A stretch of 64,000 nucleotides of DNA from Corticium candelabrum (GCF_963422355.1 NC_085105.1:1068001-1132000); one strand, 5' to 3'. Positions 14,289-26,119 are shown, numbered from the stretch's first letter. Notes: generated by a model from the letters alone, not told the origin. Numbers and translations are program-made.

Positions 14289-14860
14289 CAGGGTGTTTCA
14301 AAAGTAACATACCAGTATATTATTGAAATACATCCAGGAGCCGTATCATTGGGCCAATCTTCTTCGACAGCACCGTTAACTCTGATCGGTATATTAAGAA
14401 CATTTTTGTTCCGTTTTCTGAACAACTTACAGCATCAGAAAAGCAAAGAACATGGTTCCAACAAGATGGCGCCACTGCTCATACTGCACGAGCTACGATG
14501 AGAGCCGTCCGCAAGGTATTCGGTGAACGCGTCATTTCACGAGATTTATGGCCACCACGCTCACCAGACCTGACGCCACCGGATTTTTACCTTTGGGGAA
14601 AATTGAAAGATCTTGTTTATGCTGACAATCCTCGTTCAATCAATGATCTTAAACATAATATCAGACAAATCATTGCCGATATCAGATGTGAGGAACTGCA
14701 CCGAGTCTTGAGCAGCCTGCGTCGGAGAGTCGAACTCTGTCTCCAAGTGGATGGCTCACATTTCCAGCAACTGTTATGATTAGTTAATGTAGCAAATATT
14801 TCTAATTATAAATATTTTTAATTATAAATACTTTCGGTATGTTACTTTTGAAACACCCTG
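14289..14860 (+). mobile_element. Internally deleted Tc1/mariner-like (IS630 superfamily) transposon
   Basis: The 572-bp element has perfect inverted ends of about 25 bp (left CAGGGTGTTTCAAAAGTAAC) and is flanked by TA on each side (14287-14288, 14861-14862), the classical target of this superfamily. From about 14350 to 14779 an open frame encodes the C-terminal part of a DDE transposase. The second catalytic Asp is in FQQDGATAHTA and the third acidic residue is in RSPDLTPPDFYLWG. I count 38 residues between those two aspartates. The N-terminal DNA-binding half and the first catalytic Asp are missing, so the copy cannot be autonomous. Confidence 0.88.
14498..14779 (+). pseudogene. Transposase C-terminal remnant (DDE domain)
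   Basis: The longest ATG-started frame inside the element at 14289-14860 ends with GSHFQQLL and a stop. It reads through WPPRSPDLTPPDFYLWGKLK, a signature of Tc1/mariner-like transposases found in many animals. The reading frame is open upstream to about 14350 without an ATG (IGPIFFDSTVNSDRYIKN), showing that the 5' part of the gene was deleted and not just frame-disrupted. Confidence 0.85.
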
Positions 14861-14888
14861 TATATGAAACAAGTCCAAAAATATATGA

Positions 14889-15961
14889 AACAAGTCCAAA
14901 AACATTTTGAGAAAATGATGGGTATGTAGGGATGAGTATGTAGGGATGGGTATGTACAGACTTGGACAAAATTATAGGGACACCCCGCTGTGGGTATGTA
15001 GTAACACAATAATTAGGTCACAATTTACCAACTATCAATATTGTTAAGAACTTACTAGTTACCGCGTTGCAATTGATTGTTAGGTTTCTTGAGAATACTG
15101 TAGACCCTAAATTGTTTTCTTTACGTTTCGCATTGAGGAAAACGAGACCTAAAAGTGTATGACGTCATGACTGCGTAAGCGTCGTAAGTTAGACTCTCTC
15201 TGATTTTGTTTAGTGGCTTTTAAAAAAGCCGCTTTTAATAACGCGAAGGAAATTGAAGCCCTTCACCAGTTCCTCAGTACCGAGTGTTCCCGCCTCTCGC
15301 CCTCCTGATTGCGTCCAAACGTCGCGGAACACTTTGACGCAATCAAGGTTGAATAGTTTGAATTTTGAATAGGTTGAAGTTTGTTTATTGATTAAAATGG
15401 CAAAACAATTCAAATTGTGATGACATGCGCGAAATCAATGCGCAAAAACAGATGATTCGCCTTTTTTCATAATGTTGATAAGAGAACCCACAAAATTGCT
15501 TTCACTCTCTACTACAGAGCATTCTTAGATTGTATGCCAACAATGAGCATCCAAGAGCGATGAACGTGTACAAAGACAAGAAAAGTAGGAATGGCCGTCT
15601 TCCTTCTTCAAAGCAAACTAGATGCGCAGTAGGTAGTAAGTACAGCTACAGTCTTGAACACAAGCTATGTTACATACTAACAATGGCGCAATCCATGAAA
15701 TAAGAAATTTGAAAAACATTTGGTTTTGGTAAAGAAAAATTCAGTGCCAAAGTTAGACTAGACACAAAACTGCCAGGTGTCCCTATAATTTTGTCCAAGT
15801 CTGTACTTGTGTCATTTATGCCCATCTCCTACATCACACTCTTTTTACCTATATCGCTTGCAGCAGTTGTGAATGTGATGTAGGAGATGGGCATAAATGA
15901 CATAAGTACATACCCATCCCTACATACCCATCATTTTCTCAAAATGTTTTTGGACTTGTTT
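14889..15961. mobile_element. Foldback MITE split by a nested Tc1-like MITE
   Basis: The outer element has arms at about 14889-14954 (ACAAGTCCAAAAACATTTTG, then GGGTATGTAGGGATG repeats) and the inverse at about 15905-15961. A second inverted pair (GTCATTTATGCCCATCTCC and its inverse) lies at 15811-15838 and 15875-15901. The outer element is interrupted by the element at 14957-15803. A partial duplicate of the left end sits at 14863-14888. Confidence 0.75.
14957..15803. mobile_element. Non-autonomous Tc1-like MITE nested in another MITE
   Basis: Inverted ends CAGACTTGGACAAAATTATA... and the exact inverse at 15776-15803 are about 28 bp long and flanked by TA dinucleotides (14955-14956, 15804-15805). 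The end resembles Tc1-family termini, which commonly contain TTGGACAAAATTAT. About 850 bp of interior holds no recognisable transposase. Confidence 0.85.
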
Positions 15962-15979
15962 GAGTACATGTGCGTGTAG

Positions 15980-16906
<927 letters not shown>

Positions 16907-19900
16907 TTATGAAGATGTCGCTGCAGCAGTAGGAGGATTGAGGTCCTTTATTTGTTTGATTACATAAGCCTTCTCATCGTTGAACTGATCATCCTCTACA
17001 CAACACAACAAGCAAACATAGATCACTTGTAATGGTTTTACATGACACATATACATTAATTTCAATACACTAGCCAGAGTACATCACAACAACTCTAGAC
17101 CATACGTTGAACTACTGTATCAGAGAAATGTCTTTCACTATTATATTACAGAGATGCATCTATCAGTACATTAGATGCCCTCAGCCACTATACAAAGATG
17201 CAACTATTGTATTGATAACTCTCTCAGTAAATACATATCTTTCAATATAAAGTATAAGACAAACCTGAACGGTCTGTGTGAAATCGTGAGAGAAAGTCAA
17301 TCAGCTTGTCTTTATTCCTCAATAGAATGTCAAGTATTGGTTTCGTTTTGTTTGGATTTGCCACAAACACCTGATAAATATAAACAAAATTATACAGAAG
17401 CGAAAAAGAAACACTAATTGTCAGCAATGTTGAAGATTTGGTCATTGCAAAGAGAACACATGAAACAGTAAAGAATGACAATATCACTAATCAATGGCCA
17501 TACCTTGAAAACATGAAAGGCTTCAAATTGTATATTTCTGCTCTTGTCTTTCAACATCATCATCATTACTTTCAAGTTTTCAGGATTGCTAATGTAACGA
17601 GTCATCACTGTAAAATTGTGCCGATCCAACAGAAGCTCTCCCAACAACTGGATACAAACACAACCAATTTCACACATACCGACCTGTCGAATATTACGGT
17701 CATACATAAAATAGCATAACAAGAAGTAGAGCACAAAGTCTTGTGATTGCAAAATCTACTAATTGCCAAATTAAAAGGGTCCATACAACAGGCATGGTAG
17801 CCCAGAGGAGGGAAAAGGAAAGATACATCTCCAAAACACACTCTGGTGGCTTTATTAGAAACCCAAACTGATACCATTAATGCTTGAGCATTTATCTCTT
17901 GGGGGCAAAGACGGAAAAGTGAATTCCAAACTCCAATGAGTTCAAAATGTACTGGAAATGTACAGTGGCCATGATGCTTTAAAGGCGCAATGCCAGTGTA
18001 ATTAGCAAAAAACTGATACACTTACTTTCTCGAGTCTTGTAGAACTACAAAAGCCAAATGTAGTTTGGCTCATATGTACTCAGATCAATGTAATCAATGT
18101 ACAAAATAACATTGGGTCTACCTTTGTCTTTACCCCTTTGGGCCACTAAATGTGAATGTGGGAAGTCACTAGATGTTGAAGGGTACCATTTACTAACATG
18201 CAAAATGGGTGGAGGCCCAGTTTGGTCTCACAATTCTTTTGTTTTGTGCTGGTCTGAATGCTTGAGCAGTCTACAATGCCAACATCAAATCGAATCAAAA
18301 GATAGATATACCACATCCAACAATAGAGCAGACATTGTTGTGTTTGACTCAACATGTGGGGAAATGTTGTGCTTGATGTGGCCCTTGCTCACCCCTGGAG
18401 CCAGGACACTCTGCGAAGTGCAGCAACTATGGACGGAGCTGCAGCAAGGAGAGAAGACACCAAACATAGCAAATATTCTAAAGAGCAGTTGCCTGGAGGG
18501 TACACTTCTACCCTTATTCCACTAGTTTTTGAGCACTTTGGTGGGTGGGGAGAAGAAGCATCAACGTTCCTCAATAAACTTTCCAAACTATATAGAGATG
18601 AAAAAGGAAGAAACAATCCCTCAGATTTTAAGACACATCGGAGAAGACGCTTGTCAGTACAACTTCAGCGTTGCAATGCCTCGGAGTTGGCTAGAAAGAT
18701 GATCAGAGTAACATATGGACAGACAGTTGGCCAGAGTCTAGATGTTGTTCAACTAAATTTTGGTTTGTAGGCTCCGTAGGGGAGCTTTTTAATGCTACTT
18801 GTTATTTGTGTAATTGTAATTGTAGTTGTGACACTTGTTGTTCATTAGCTGTTACTTTAGTTTTAGCTGTATTAGCTTTGATGTATAAAAATATATGAAA
18901 ATTTGACAGACAGACAGACAGAGTGTTACTGCAGAAGATAAGCAGAGTCCAGTATAGTGGTGACTTATAGTGGTGACTCAGATGGTCCATTAGTAACGCT
19001 GTTAGCTTATGATAATGTTTTGTATAAGAAATATATGTATTGACACAGACAGACAGACAAACAGCACAAAAGACAAAGAGAGACAAACAAACAGATAACA
19101 GACAAAGCAGAGTATGGGAAGCACCAGTGATGCCCCTCCAACTCCTTAACCCTTGAACAAAAACCTACCTTCAGAGACTGCCTCCGTGTAACATAATTCT
19201 CAGAATGCAACAGACGATCATATAGACCAAATACACGATCATAGTTCTGCTCCAGAAACTCAGCACAGAGAATCTTGTGTTTCGTCAATAATTCCTTAAA
19301 TACAGTAAATGTATCCGATGCGACATCAAACGTTGAAACCTCGACATATTCAAAGAATCGAAAAAAATCTTCTGTTTGCAAGATCATCTTCGCAAGCGCT
19401 TCATGTTTAATACATTCACGTAGCATCATGCCACAATTTAGGGCAATAACAGGATTTTCATACCTAAAACGAACATCAACCAAATTGTGTGTTGTATGCC
19501 ACATGTGCATACGTATGTACATATATGTGTGTACGCATGCACAAAACTTTTACCCTCTAACTAGAGTATGGACAACGTCCTCTCTTGTACATAGATATTC
19601 AACAGTAGGAGAGCGAGTGCCAATCTGACGTCTCAACACATTGTTGAATACCTGAGCAGCATCCTTCCTTGCCTAAGAACCAACCCAAACTCACAAATAA
19701 TTTCCTTGTACGTCTTGTCTAGTGTCATATGCAACATGACACGTACTTCAAAGTCTAATCGCTCAAGACTGTTGATGAGCAAGAGCAGCAGATTGGAGTT
19801 ATAAATCTCTTGAGCTAGCTGTGCTATCAACTCAGTCTGAGGCTCCTGATCTAATGATACAATAAACCTTGTTATGAAAATAGTAAATGATGCTTACTAC

Positions 19901-19999
19901 CTTACATACAACAGTGATGCTTGAGACATGCAACAAAGTGATACAAAGCAACGTGCATACAACCATGGTAGAAGCAGAAGAAAATGAAAATAAAATGTG

Positions 20000-20057
<58 letters not shown>

Positions 20058-23000
20058 AAAACTGGGCATTGTATGTGTGGTAGTGCTAATAGACAGAAAA
20101 GACAAATCCATACAAATAAGCAGGCAGACAAACAGACAGACAGAATGTTCTAGCATTCATTAGATTAAAGTTACGTCTCTTGGGATAAACTTTACCTTTC
20201 CCCAACCTGGTTTTACATCTCGTGACTTCTACATACACTGTGTTGATTCTAAAATGGAGGCTCTAAGGCAGGGGAGCGAAGTGACTGGTGGGGCAAGAGT
20301 ACCCAGCCGGTAGTGTACAGTGAACGACCCTTGCCGGCGTTGCCAACAGAAGAAGTTAAAGGAATGTCCACACTGGCAACTGGATCGCAATCCAACCGCA
20401 ACGCTGTCCACACTTGCAACTCGATCGCGATCCGTCCGATCCACATTGCGAGGTGGATTCGATCACGATCCGATCGCAATCGGTTGAATCCAATTAGAAA
20501 TAGTGGGCGTTACCTTCACGTACGCTACGCGTGTAGTCGGAACATCTAGCACTCCTCACTCGTCTTTGTTCTCGCTCACCTTACGTCGCTGTATCAACGC
20601 TTTCTACAAGCAAAGAAACCACACATACACATCGGTCATCAGTCACGTGATAGCGAAATGAGGCGGAGGTATCGTTTTCAAAGTGCAGTGTGGACGCTCG
20701 CTATCCCGATCGGATCGCGATCCATTCTGGTCTAGTGTGAACAGGCCTTAAGACAAATTTGTAGGGGTGGTAGCGCAAGCTTCTATCCTGTCTACCGTCG
20801 GCAGAAGGAACAGTCGGCAACTAGTGTTTATAGTACTCACGTGAACTATTTGCAGTCACGAGACTGGTTGGGGGAAAGGTAAAGTTGCTCCCTGTCTGTC
20901 TGTCTGTCAATACTTGAACTACAGACTTTAGTGATAAAAATGTAGATTTTGAGTATCAACAGACAGACAGACAGACAGACAGAAGGAAGCGTTTGCTGAT
21001 TATTTTACACCTATTCAGCATGGAGTCTCAACACAGAACGGTACTGAGCTTGTTACTCACCACATTGGTCTGATGCTAGAAGTTAATCAAGATTGGATCG
21101 TTCTCAAGTCAGATGTTCGCAATGCTTTCAATTCAGTCAGTAGATGTGATATGTTAAACGAAGTGTCTAAGGCCTTTCCTGACTTGTTCAGTCACATTCA
21201 ACAAATGTATGGTCACTCTAGCTCTCTTATATATTTACATGGATCATCGTCAATTGTCATTCCATCTCAAGGAGTCCACCAAGGCGATCCACTAGGACCA
21301 GTTCTTTTGCGACAACAATTCATCCTAGTCTATCTGAAATACAAAACATCCTTGAAGTCACCTTGCTTGCATACTTGGATGATGTTTTCTTGCTGGGTAC
21401 GTAGTCCTGACAAAGTGCTTGCAGCTTTCAATATGCTCAAAAAATCTTTTTCAACCATCAATTTGTCTGTCTCTGAAACCAAGTGTGAAGTTTTCAGTCC
21501 CAATGTTACTCATCTCACTGGCTTTGACGGAATTCCTGTGAGTCATGATGGTTCGATTTTTCTGGGTATACCAGTTGGTACATCTAGCTTCGTGTCTACA
21601 ACGTGTGTTAAGGCTGCACATTCAGGGGACCAACTTTGCGACCAACTCAAGAAATTAGAAGATCAGCAAAGTTCAATGCTACTTCTAAGACATTGTCATA
21701 TTCCTAGACTTGATCATTTGGCTAGATCTGTAGAGCCTACCTTGCTATCTGAAGCTATGTCCATCAAAGATTTTCAATCTCGTAAAACATTTGTTCATCT
21801 TCTTGGTGAACCATTTGTGGATGATCAGGTTTGGAAACAGGCATGTCTCCCTATTCCTATGGGCGGATTTGGTCTAACCCCACTATCTTCCATCGCTGGT
21901 CCTGCTTTTGTTGCTTCGTGGTCCCATACCATATCTGAGCTACCATCTTGTTTCCCACATCTGAAAGTCATCATGGACAAATTCACTTATGATGCATCTA
22001 GCCCTGTTGGACATGCTTTTCGATCATACCTTCCAACCAACAAGAAGATCTCAGATTACAAAGGAATTAAAAAGCTACAAAATCAATTGTCCATTTCTAA
22101 TTTCAAAAGAAATTTCCAGCACTTGGTTGATGCAGCTCCAACTGCAAGAGATGAAGCAAGGTTTCGTTCCCTTCAAGGAAAGAGCGCAGGCGCATGGTTG
22201 CATGCACTACCAACTTCATACGGATTCACACTCAATCCTTGCGAATTTCGCTTGGCGTGCCGTTTGAGATTGGGTCTGCCTATCACCATTTCAAAATGGG
22301 TAGAGTCTTGTAATTGCAATGCATCACTAGACGACAGTGGATACCACTTACTTACCTGCAAGACAGGGGAAGGGCCTATTTGGTCCCATGAGTCTATTGC
22401 TGGAGTGTGGTTGGAATGCCTTAGAAGTCTGCGAATTCACCATTGTTGTGAGCCAAGAAACAGGTATACTACCTCTGAATGTAGACCTGACATTATCATG
22501 TTTGATGCTGAGTCGGGTGCTAATATTGATCTTGACATCTCATTGGCACACCCTTGGAGCTCAGATGTTTCCCCAAGCTCTGCTGAGGCAACAGGGCTTG
22601 CAGCTAATCAAAGAGAAACCAGAAAGATAGCCAAGTACAAACAACACAAACTGCCTGAAGGCTCAGTAGTCAAAGTCGTTCCACTGGTTATGGAACATTT
22701 TGGATCATGGGGAGAAGAGGCAAGAAATTTTTTTGCAGAAACTGGCAGCCTTTTCATCAGATGAAGCAGAAATACCTAATGCTGCAGAATTTTTAGATTT
22801 TTGGAAAAAAAGATTCGCCGTACAATTACAGAAGTGTAATGTTAAAGTCATAGCTAAAAACTTAGCATGTTGTGCGGTGGGTCTGAGAGGTCTGACTCTC
22901 ACAGCACCTAATTTTCTTCTCATTAGTCTTAGTTATATATAAGTGTTTTAGTTTGCAGTACTGTTAGCTTTCAATGAACATTAGTCTGGTTGTATTACTG

Positions 23001-23374
23001 TAGTTCTTTGCAGAATTGTATGATAGTTTGATGTAAGAAATAAATGACAGACAAACAGACAGACAGACAGAGTGTCAAGTTTGAGACAGAGACAAGGATT
23101 AATGTATATTTGGTGTTCGCAACTGTGATTAGTTAAAATGTATTGAAATAAATCAAAACAGACAGACAGACGAACGCCCATCTCCCCTGCCTTAGCTCAG
23201 CTTACCTGCCGTTCCATACAACATGGTTTTCATAGCCGAAAGACTCTTGGAAACGTCTTCTAATGCCTTGTCTGCCTTCTTTCCCGTCGCCTCTCGTTCT
23301 AATATGCCAAACGCCTCCCTTACAGTTCTGACGAGCTCCTGAGGACTCTTTGGCGAAGCCTTAAAGAAAGGCAT
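16907..23374 (-). CDS. CAB39: Calcium-binding protein 39 / MO25 scaffold, complete
   Basis: MO25 is an armadillo-like scaffold that, with the pseudokinase STRAD, activates LKB1 and also activates STE20-family kinases. Minus-strand exons: 23374-23206 ([20 protein letters not shown]), 19850-19747 ([16 protein letters not shown]), about 19673-19552 ([20 protein letters not shown]), about 19464-19170 ([39 protein letters not shown]), about 17651-17506 ([35 protein letters not shown]), about 17372-17265 ([16 protein letters not shown]) and a last exon ending at 16907 ([18 protein letters not shown]). All blocks align collinearly with human CAB39. The introns of 3.4 and 1.5 kb are inflated by retrotransposon copies lying antisense to the gene. 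It starts 232 bp from the divergent gene at 23607. Confidence 0.95.
18095..18935 (+). mobile_element. 5'-truncated non-LTR retrotransposon, C-terminal fragment (copy 1)
   Basis: Two overlapping frames (18097-18525 and 18354-18770) together encode the C-terminus of a retroelement ORF. It has a zinc knuckle of the form CxC-x(10)-H-x(4)-C ([17 protein letters not shown]), then [19 protein letters not shown] and HSKY, as in restriction-like endonuclease domains. A frameshift lies near 18355. The ORF stops at 18770 and about 130 bp later the copy ends in a (GACA)n tail at 18904-18921. Decayed sequence of the same family may extend left to about 17760. It lies antisense inside CAB39. Confidence 0.8.
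20001..20055. repeat. (CA)n microsatellite in a CAB39 intron
   Basis: About 27 CA units lie close to the 5' side of CAB39 exon 2, within its first intron. Confidence 0.95.
20182..20890. mobile_element. Inverted-repeat element containing a nested MITE
   Basis: The left end around 20186-20225 (AACTTTACCTTTCCCC-AACC... TCTCGTGAC) recurs inverted at about 20853-20890 (GTCACGAGACTGGTTGGGGG...AAAGTT). Between them, 20354-20749 is a second element with ends AAGGAATGTCCACACT and AGTGTGAACAGGCCTT, bounded by TTA(A), with inverted copies of a GGATCGCGATCC-type motif inside. No coding capacity was seen. Both lie in CAB39 intron 1. Confidence 0.7.
21073..22942 (+). pseudogene. Reverse transcriptase / restriction-like endonuclease ORF, frame-damaged
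   Basis: RT motif A region reads [14 protein letters not shown] and the next conserved block is [12 protein letters not shown]. The catalytic block [10 protein letters not shown] (21371-21400) sits in a different frame from the open frame spanning it, which implies two compensating frame changes near 21305 and 21400. After the RT come a zinc knuckle ([17 protein letters not shown]), [27 protein letters not shown] and KIAKYK, the arrangement of a restriction-like endonuclease. A further frame change near 22764 is followed by [17 protein letters not shown]. It is non-functional as it stands. The open frame starts upstream of the first ATG, so 21073 is not a true start. Confidence 0.85.
23048..23075 (+). 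repeat. (GACA)n tail at the 3' end of a retrotransposon copy
   Basis: The tetranucleotide run directly follows GATGTAAGAAATAAAT, about 105 bp after the retroelement reading frame. Similar AAATATAT-then-GACA junctions occur at about 18904, 19048, 23158 and 40735 and, inverted, at about 50425. I read them as retroposon 3' ends. Confidence 0.75.
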
Positions 23375-23606
23375 GTCTAAGGCTTAGACAGGCGTACAGG
23401 TTGTTCTATTGCGTCCAACAGCAACGAAGCACAAAAATGAAGTTGAGGCGGCAATGGGCATGCGCATCCGCAGAGACGGTTAACGCCCAGAGTGATTAAC
23501 GCCCTAAACAGTACGCAGGGCGAATTAAACCACACGCGTTAGGCTACTTAATTTACAGAGTTACTGTAGGCGTTGGCCGTATCTAGTAAACACCCAGCTG
23601 GCTGAT
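23375..23606. promoter_or_regulatory. Shared 232-bp head-to-head promoter region
   Basis: The start codons of CAB39 (minus strand, 23374) and the Rolling-stone-like gene (plus strand, 23607) are 232 bp apart. Both core promoters must lie here unless a non-coding exon lies elsewhere. No TATA box was recognised. The GTTAACGCCC / GATTAACGCCC repeat at about 23478-23504 is the most regular feature. Confidence 0.5.
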
Positions 23607-24584
23607 ATGGTTGAAGTGTCTGGCAGGAATGCTGTACCAACTTTTAGGGAAGAGTTTGCTTGCGCAAATTTTCTACTTTCGCATCCAGATCACAGAGTGT
23701 TCGTGCGATCATCGGTGCTGTTGTTTGTGGACAAAGTAAAATGTTCGTCTGACTTTGTTTCTCGTCTGTTTTAGTGCCCGTCGACAGTCCGTAGATGCGC
23801 CTTTCTTTTTTACCGGATCGCAGTGGCTCTGTTCTGCTTTGCTTACGTAATTCGGTCTGGTTTCTACGCAAACGACGATGGCGATGTGGGCGATCCAAGG
23901 TGGTTCATCTATCTCACGGATTGGGGGTTTGCATTCTTGACTGCTTACTTGTTGTGGGCGGCTTGCGTACTTATTTACCACGCGGTGAATGGCGATCTGG
24001 TAGAAGATGAAGAGGAAAAGGCGAAGAAAGATGCTCCACTTCTATGGTTTCATCGCGTTGAATGGCTATTGTTCAATTTGGGTGTCACCATCTCCTTTTT
24101 GGTGTCAATTCTTTATTGGTGTCTGCTGTTTCCTGGAAAAGATGACGTTGATTCATCTAAGAATGAGACGAGAACTGACGTTTCTACAGAAATTGATGTT
24201 GTCATGCACACTGTCAACTCTATTATCAGTCTTGCTGACGTTTTCCTCTCTGGCATTCCTGTTAGGATTCTCCATGCCATATATCCAATGATCAGTGGAT
24301 TGATTTATGCCGTTTTTACAGTCATCTACTGGGCAGCTGATGGGACCAATTCTTATAATGGTGAACCATACATCTACCCTGTTATTGACTATGGTGGGAA
24401 GCCTATTGTAGCATCCTTGACTGTTACAATGAGTGTGTTTGTAGCTGTACCACTCGCTCATCTGTTGGTGTATGGTTGTTACAGATTGAGAGAAAAAGTT
24501 GGAAGGTTGTACTGTATTAAAGAAGTCAAGGGCAAAAAAGACTGCCAGTCTCAAGAGGAGACATGCATCATGGAGACCATGTGA
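23607..24584 (+). CDS. Rolling-stone-like multi-pass membrane protein A
   Basis: Two exons, 23607-23714 (36 codons) and 23775-24584, join in phase 0 to give about 305 residues. The N-terminus contains FREEFACANFLLSH followed by FVRSS, a pattern typical of the Rolling stone (Rost) family. The body has about seven hydrophobic helices, with WFIYLTDWGFAFLTAYLLWA, IDVVMHTVNSIISLADVFLS and IYAVFTVIYWAADGTN. Rost was named in Drosophila for myoblast fusion, but most family members are uncharacterised. A paralogue with the same exon structure lies tail-to-tail at 25104-26119. The first in-frame start codon in exon 2 is not an ATG, which supports exon 1 supplying the start. Confidence 0.85.
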
Positions 24585-25103
24585 TTTGCATCACATTGAA
24601 AATGATGTTTGTAGCTAAGGAGGTATATATGTTTTTAAGCACTGAAACGCTGACAATTATGATATGAATTGTGTTGGTATTTAGTTTAAGAATTATAGCA
24701 TACATTATTTGGCTTCAACTTCAATGTTTGTATTGCTTATATAGTGACAGTAGGTTGTTGCTAGACTGCTGTTAGATGTCCACTTTTATATGGCAATTTT
24801 TGCAGGTCTGTTTGTCCATCAATCTTTTTGGTATGCATAGTCACTGTTTGATTTACATCAGTTTGCAACATTCTCATTGATATACAGTGGGCATCATGCA
24901 ATAAGGGCCTGGGTGATCGAATCGTGGTCCCCTCATTAAAGTGTAGGTGCAGCTTTTTGATGATTGATCAGGTCTTGTAGTTTTATAATTCGATGTGCAG
25001 CAACACGAGCAATTTATGGTATCTAATTCCTAACTACAACAAACCGTCTACAAATCATATGCGTAATGTCATGACGATGTTATGTCAGGACTTTTAGTGT
25101 TTG
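24585..25103. other. Convergent 3' spacer between the two Rolling-stone-like genes
   Basis: This holds no further gene. It should contain both 3' UTRs. It is AT-rich and I saw no repeat structure. Confidence 0.6.
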
Positions 25104-26119
25104 CTAAATCTTTGATGATATCAAGTCCTCAAGTTGATCTATACCGTCACTGCTTGATGTTGGGAGACAGTACTTTTGTGAGTTGCATCTCTTTGTTAGG
25201 TAGTCTCTCAATCGAAAGCAGCCGTAGGTAAATAACTGTACGAGAGGCAAAGCAACAAAGACGCTCAAAACAATGTTCAACGTTGCCTTGTTCGGCTTGT
25301 TACTATAGTCAAGAACTGGGTATATGTAACGTTGACCGTTGTATGTGTTTGTTCCTCCCGCAGCCCAGTAGATAATGGTGAATACTGCATAAACAGATGC
25401 AATAACCATGGTGTATACCCCGTGTAGAATTCTGATCGGCGTAGCTGAGAAGAAGACATCTGCGAGACTGAGAACAGAATTTATTGTGTGCATAACTATA
25501 TTCACTTCCACGTCTTGTCCAGCGTCCTGACTGAAGCCTGCAGACCCTGAACTGTTGTTGCTGGTCGAGTTAACGCTGTTTGTGTTTCCTCCAGAGCTCG
25601 GATAGAGAAGAACCCAGAACAGAATAGTAACTAGTAGGGATAAGTTGACGGCTCCATTGAACAGAAACCACCCGACTCCATGAAACCAACGCATTGGCAC
25701 GTTCGCGCTGTAATGTTGTCGTTGGGGAACGGTGGAAGACTTAGCAGTTATTGCATGGTGCACAGCTGTTCCTGCAGACCATAGAAAATGTAGCGTGAGT
25801 AGTGCAAATCCCCAGTCGGTCAGATAGATGAACCATTTCGTGCTGTCTTCGTTACTGTTCTTAGTATGGTAGAAGCCTGTTCGGATGATGTATGCAATGC
25901 AGAACAGAGCAACTACCACACGATAGGTCACGAACACAACGTGCTTCACAGGCCACTAAAAAGGATCGAATTCGAACAGATTAGCAACACATGCACGCAT
26001 GTCTAGAACTCTAACTTTACCGCAGATATGACGAAAGGCGTAGAGTTGGGATGCTTAAGGAGAATATTCCTACAATGCAGCTCCTCAGCGCAGCAAGTCT
26101 TGCATGCATTCAATGCCAT
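25104..26119 (-). CDS. Rolling-stone-like multi-pass membrane protein B
   Basis: Exon 1 is 26119-26021 (33 codons, MALNACKTCCAEELHCRNIL) and exon 2 is 25955-25104, joined in phase 0 for about 316 residues. The intron is 65 nt and sits at the position equivalent to that of protein A. Shared blocks include WFIYLTDWGFALLT, VNIVMHTINSVLSLADVFFS, IYWAAGGTNTYNG and a Lys/Arg-containing tail after the last helix. An Asn/Ser-rich extracellular-type loop (about residues 140-160, NSVNSTSNNSSGS) carries several N-glycosylation sequons and differs from protein A. The substrate or partner is unknown. Confidence 0.87.

Larger units (their letters stand above)
20985..23076 (+). mobile_element. 5'-truncated non-LTR retrotransposon with RT and restriction-like endonuclease (copy 2)
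   Basis: This is the longer copy of the family also seen at 18095-18935. It begins in the middle of the reverse transcriptase ([17 protein letters not shown]) right after a (CAGA)n tract and runs to a (GACA)n tail at 23048-23075. The combination of 5' truncation, simple-repeat tail and a single ORF with RT followed by a zinc knuckle and a PD-(D/E)xK-like domain fits a non-LTR element of the restriction-like-endonuclease type. It lies in CAB39 intron 1 on the opposite strand. Confidence 0.88.

Noticed and set aside
17605-18021. 138-codon minus-strand frame
   Set aside because: It overlaps a CAB39 exon out of frame and decayed retrotransposon sequence on the other strand.
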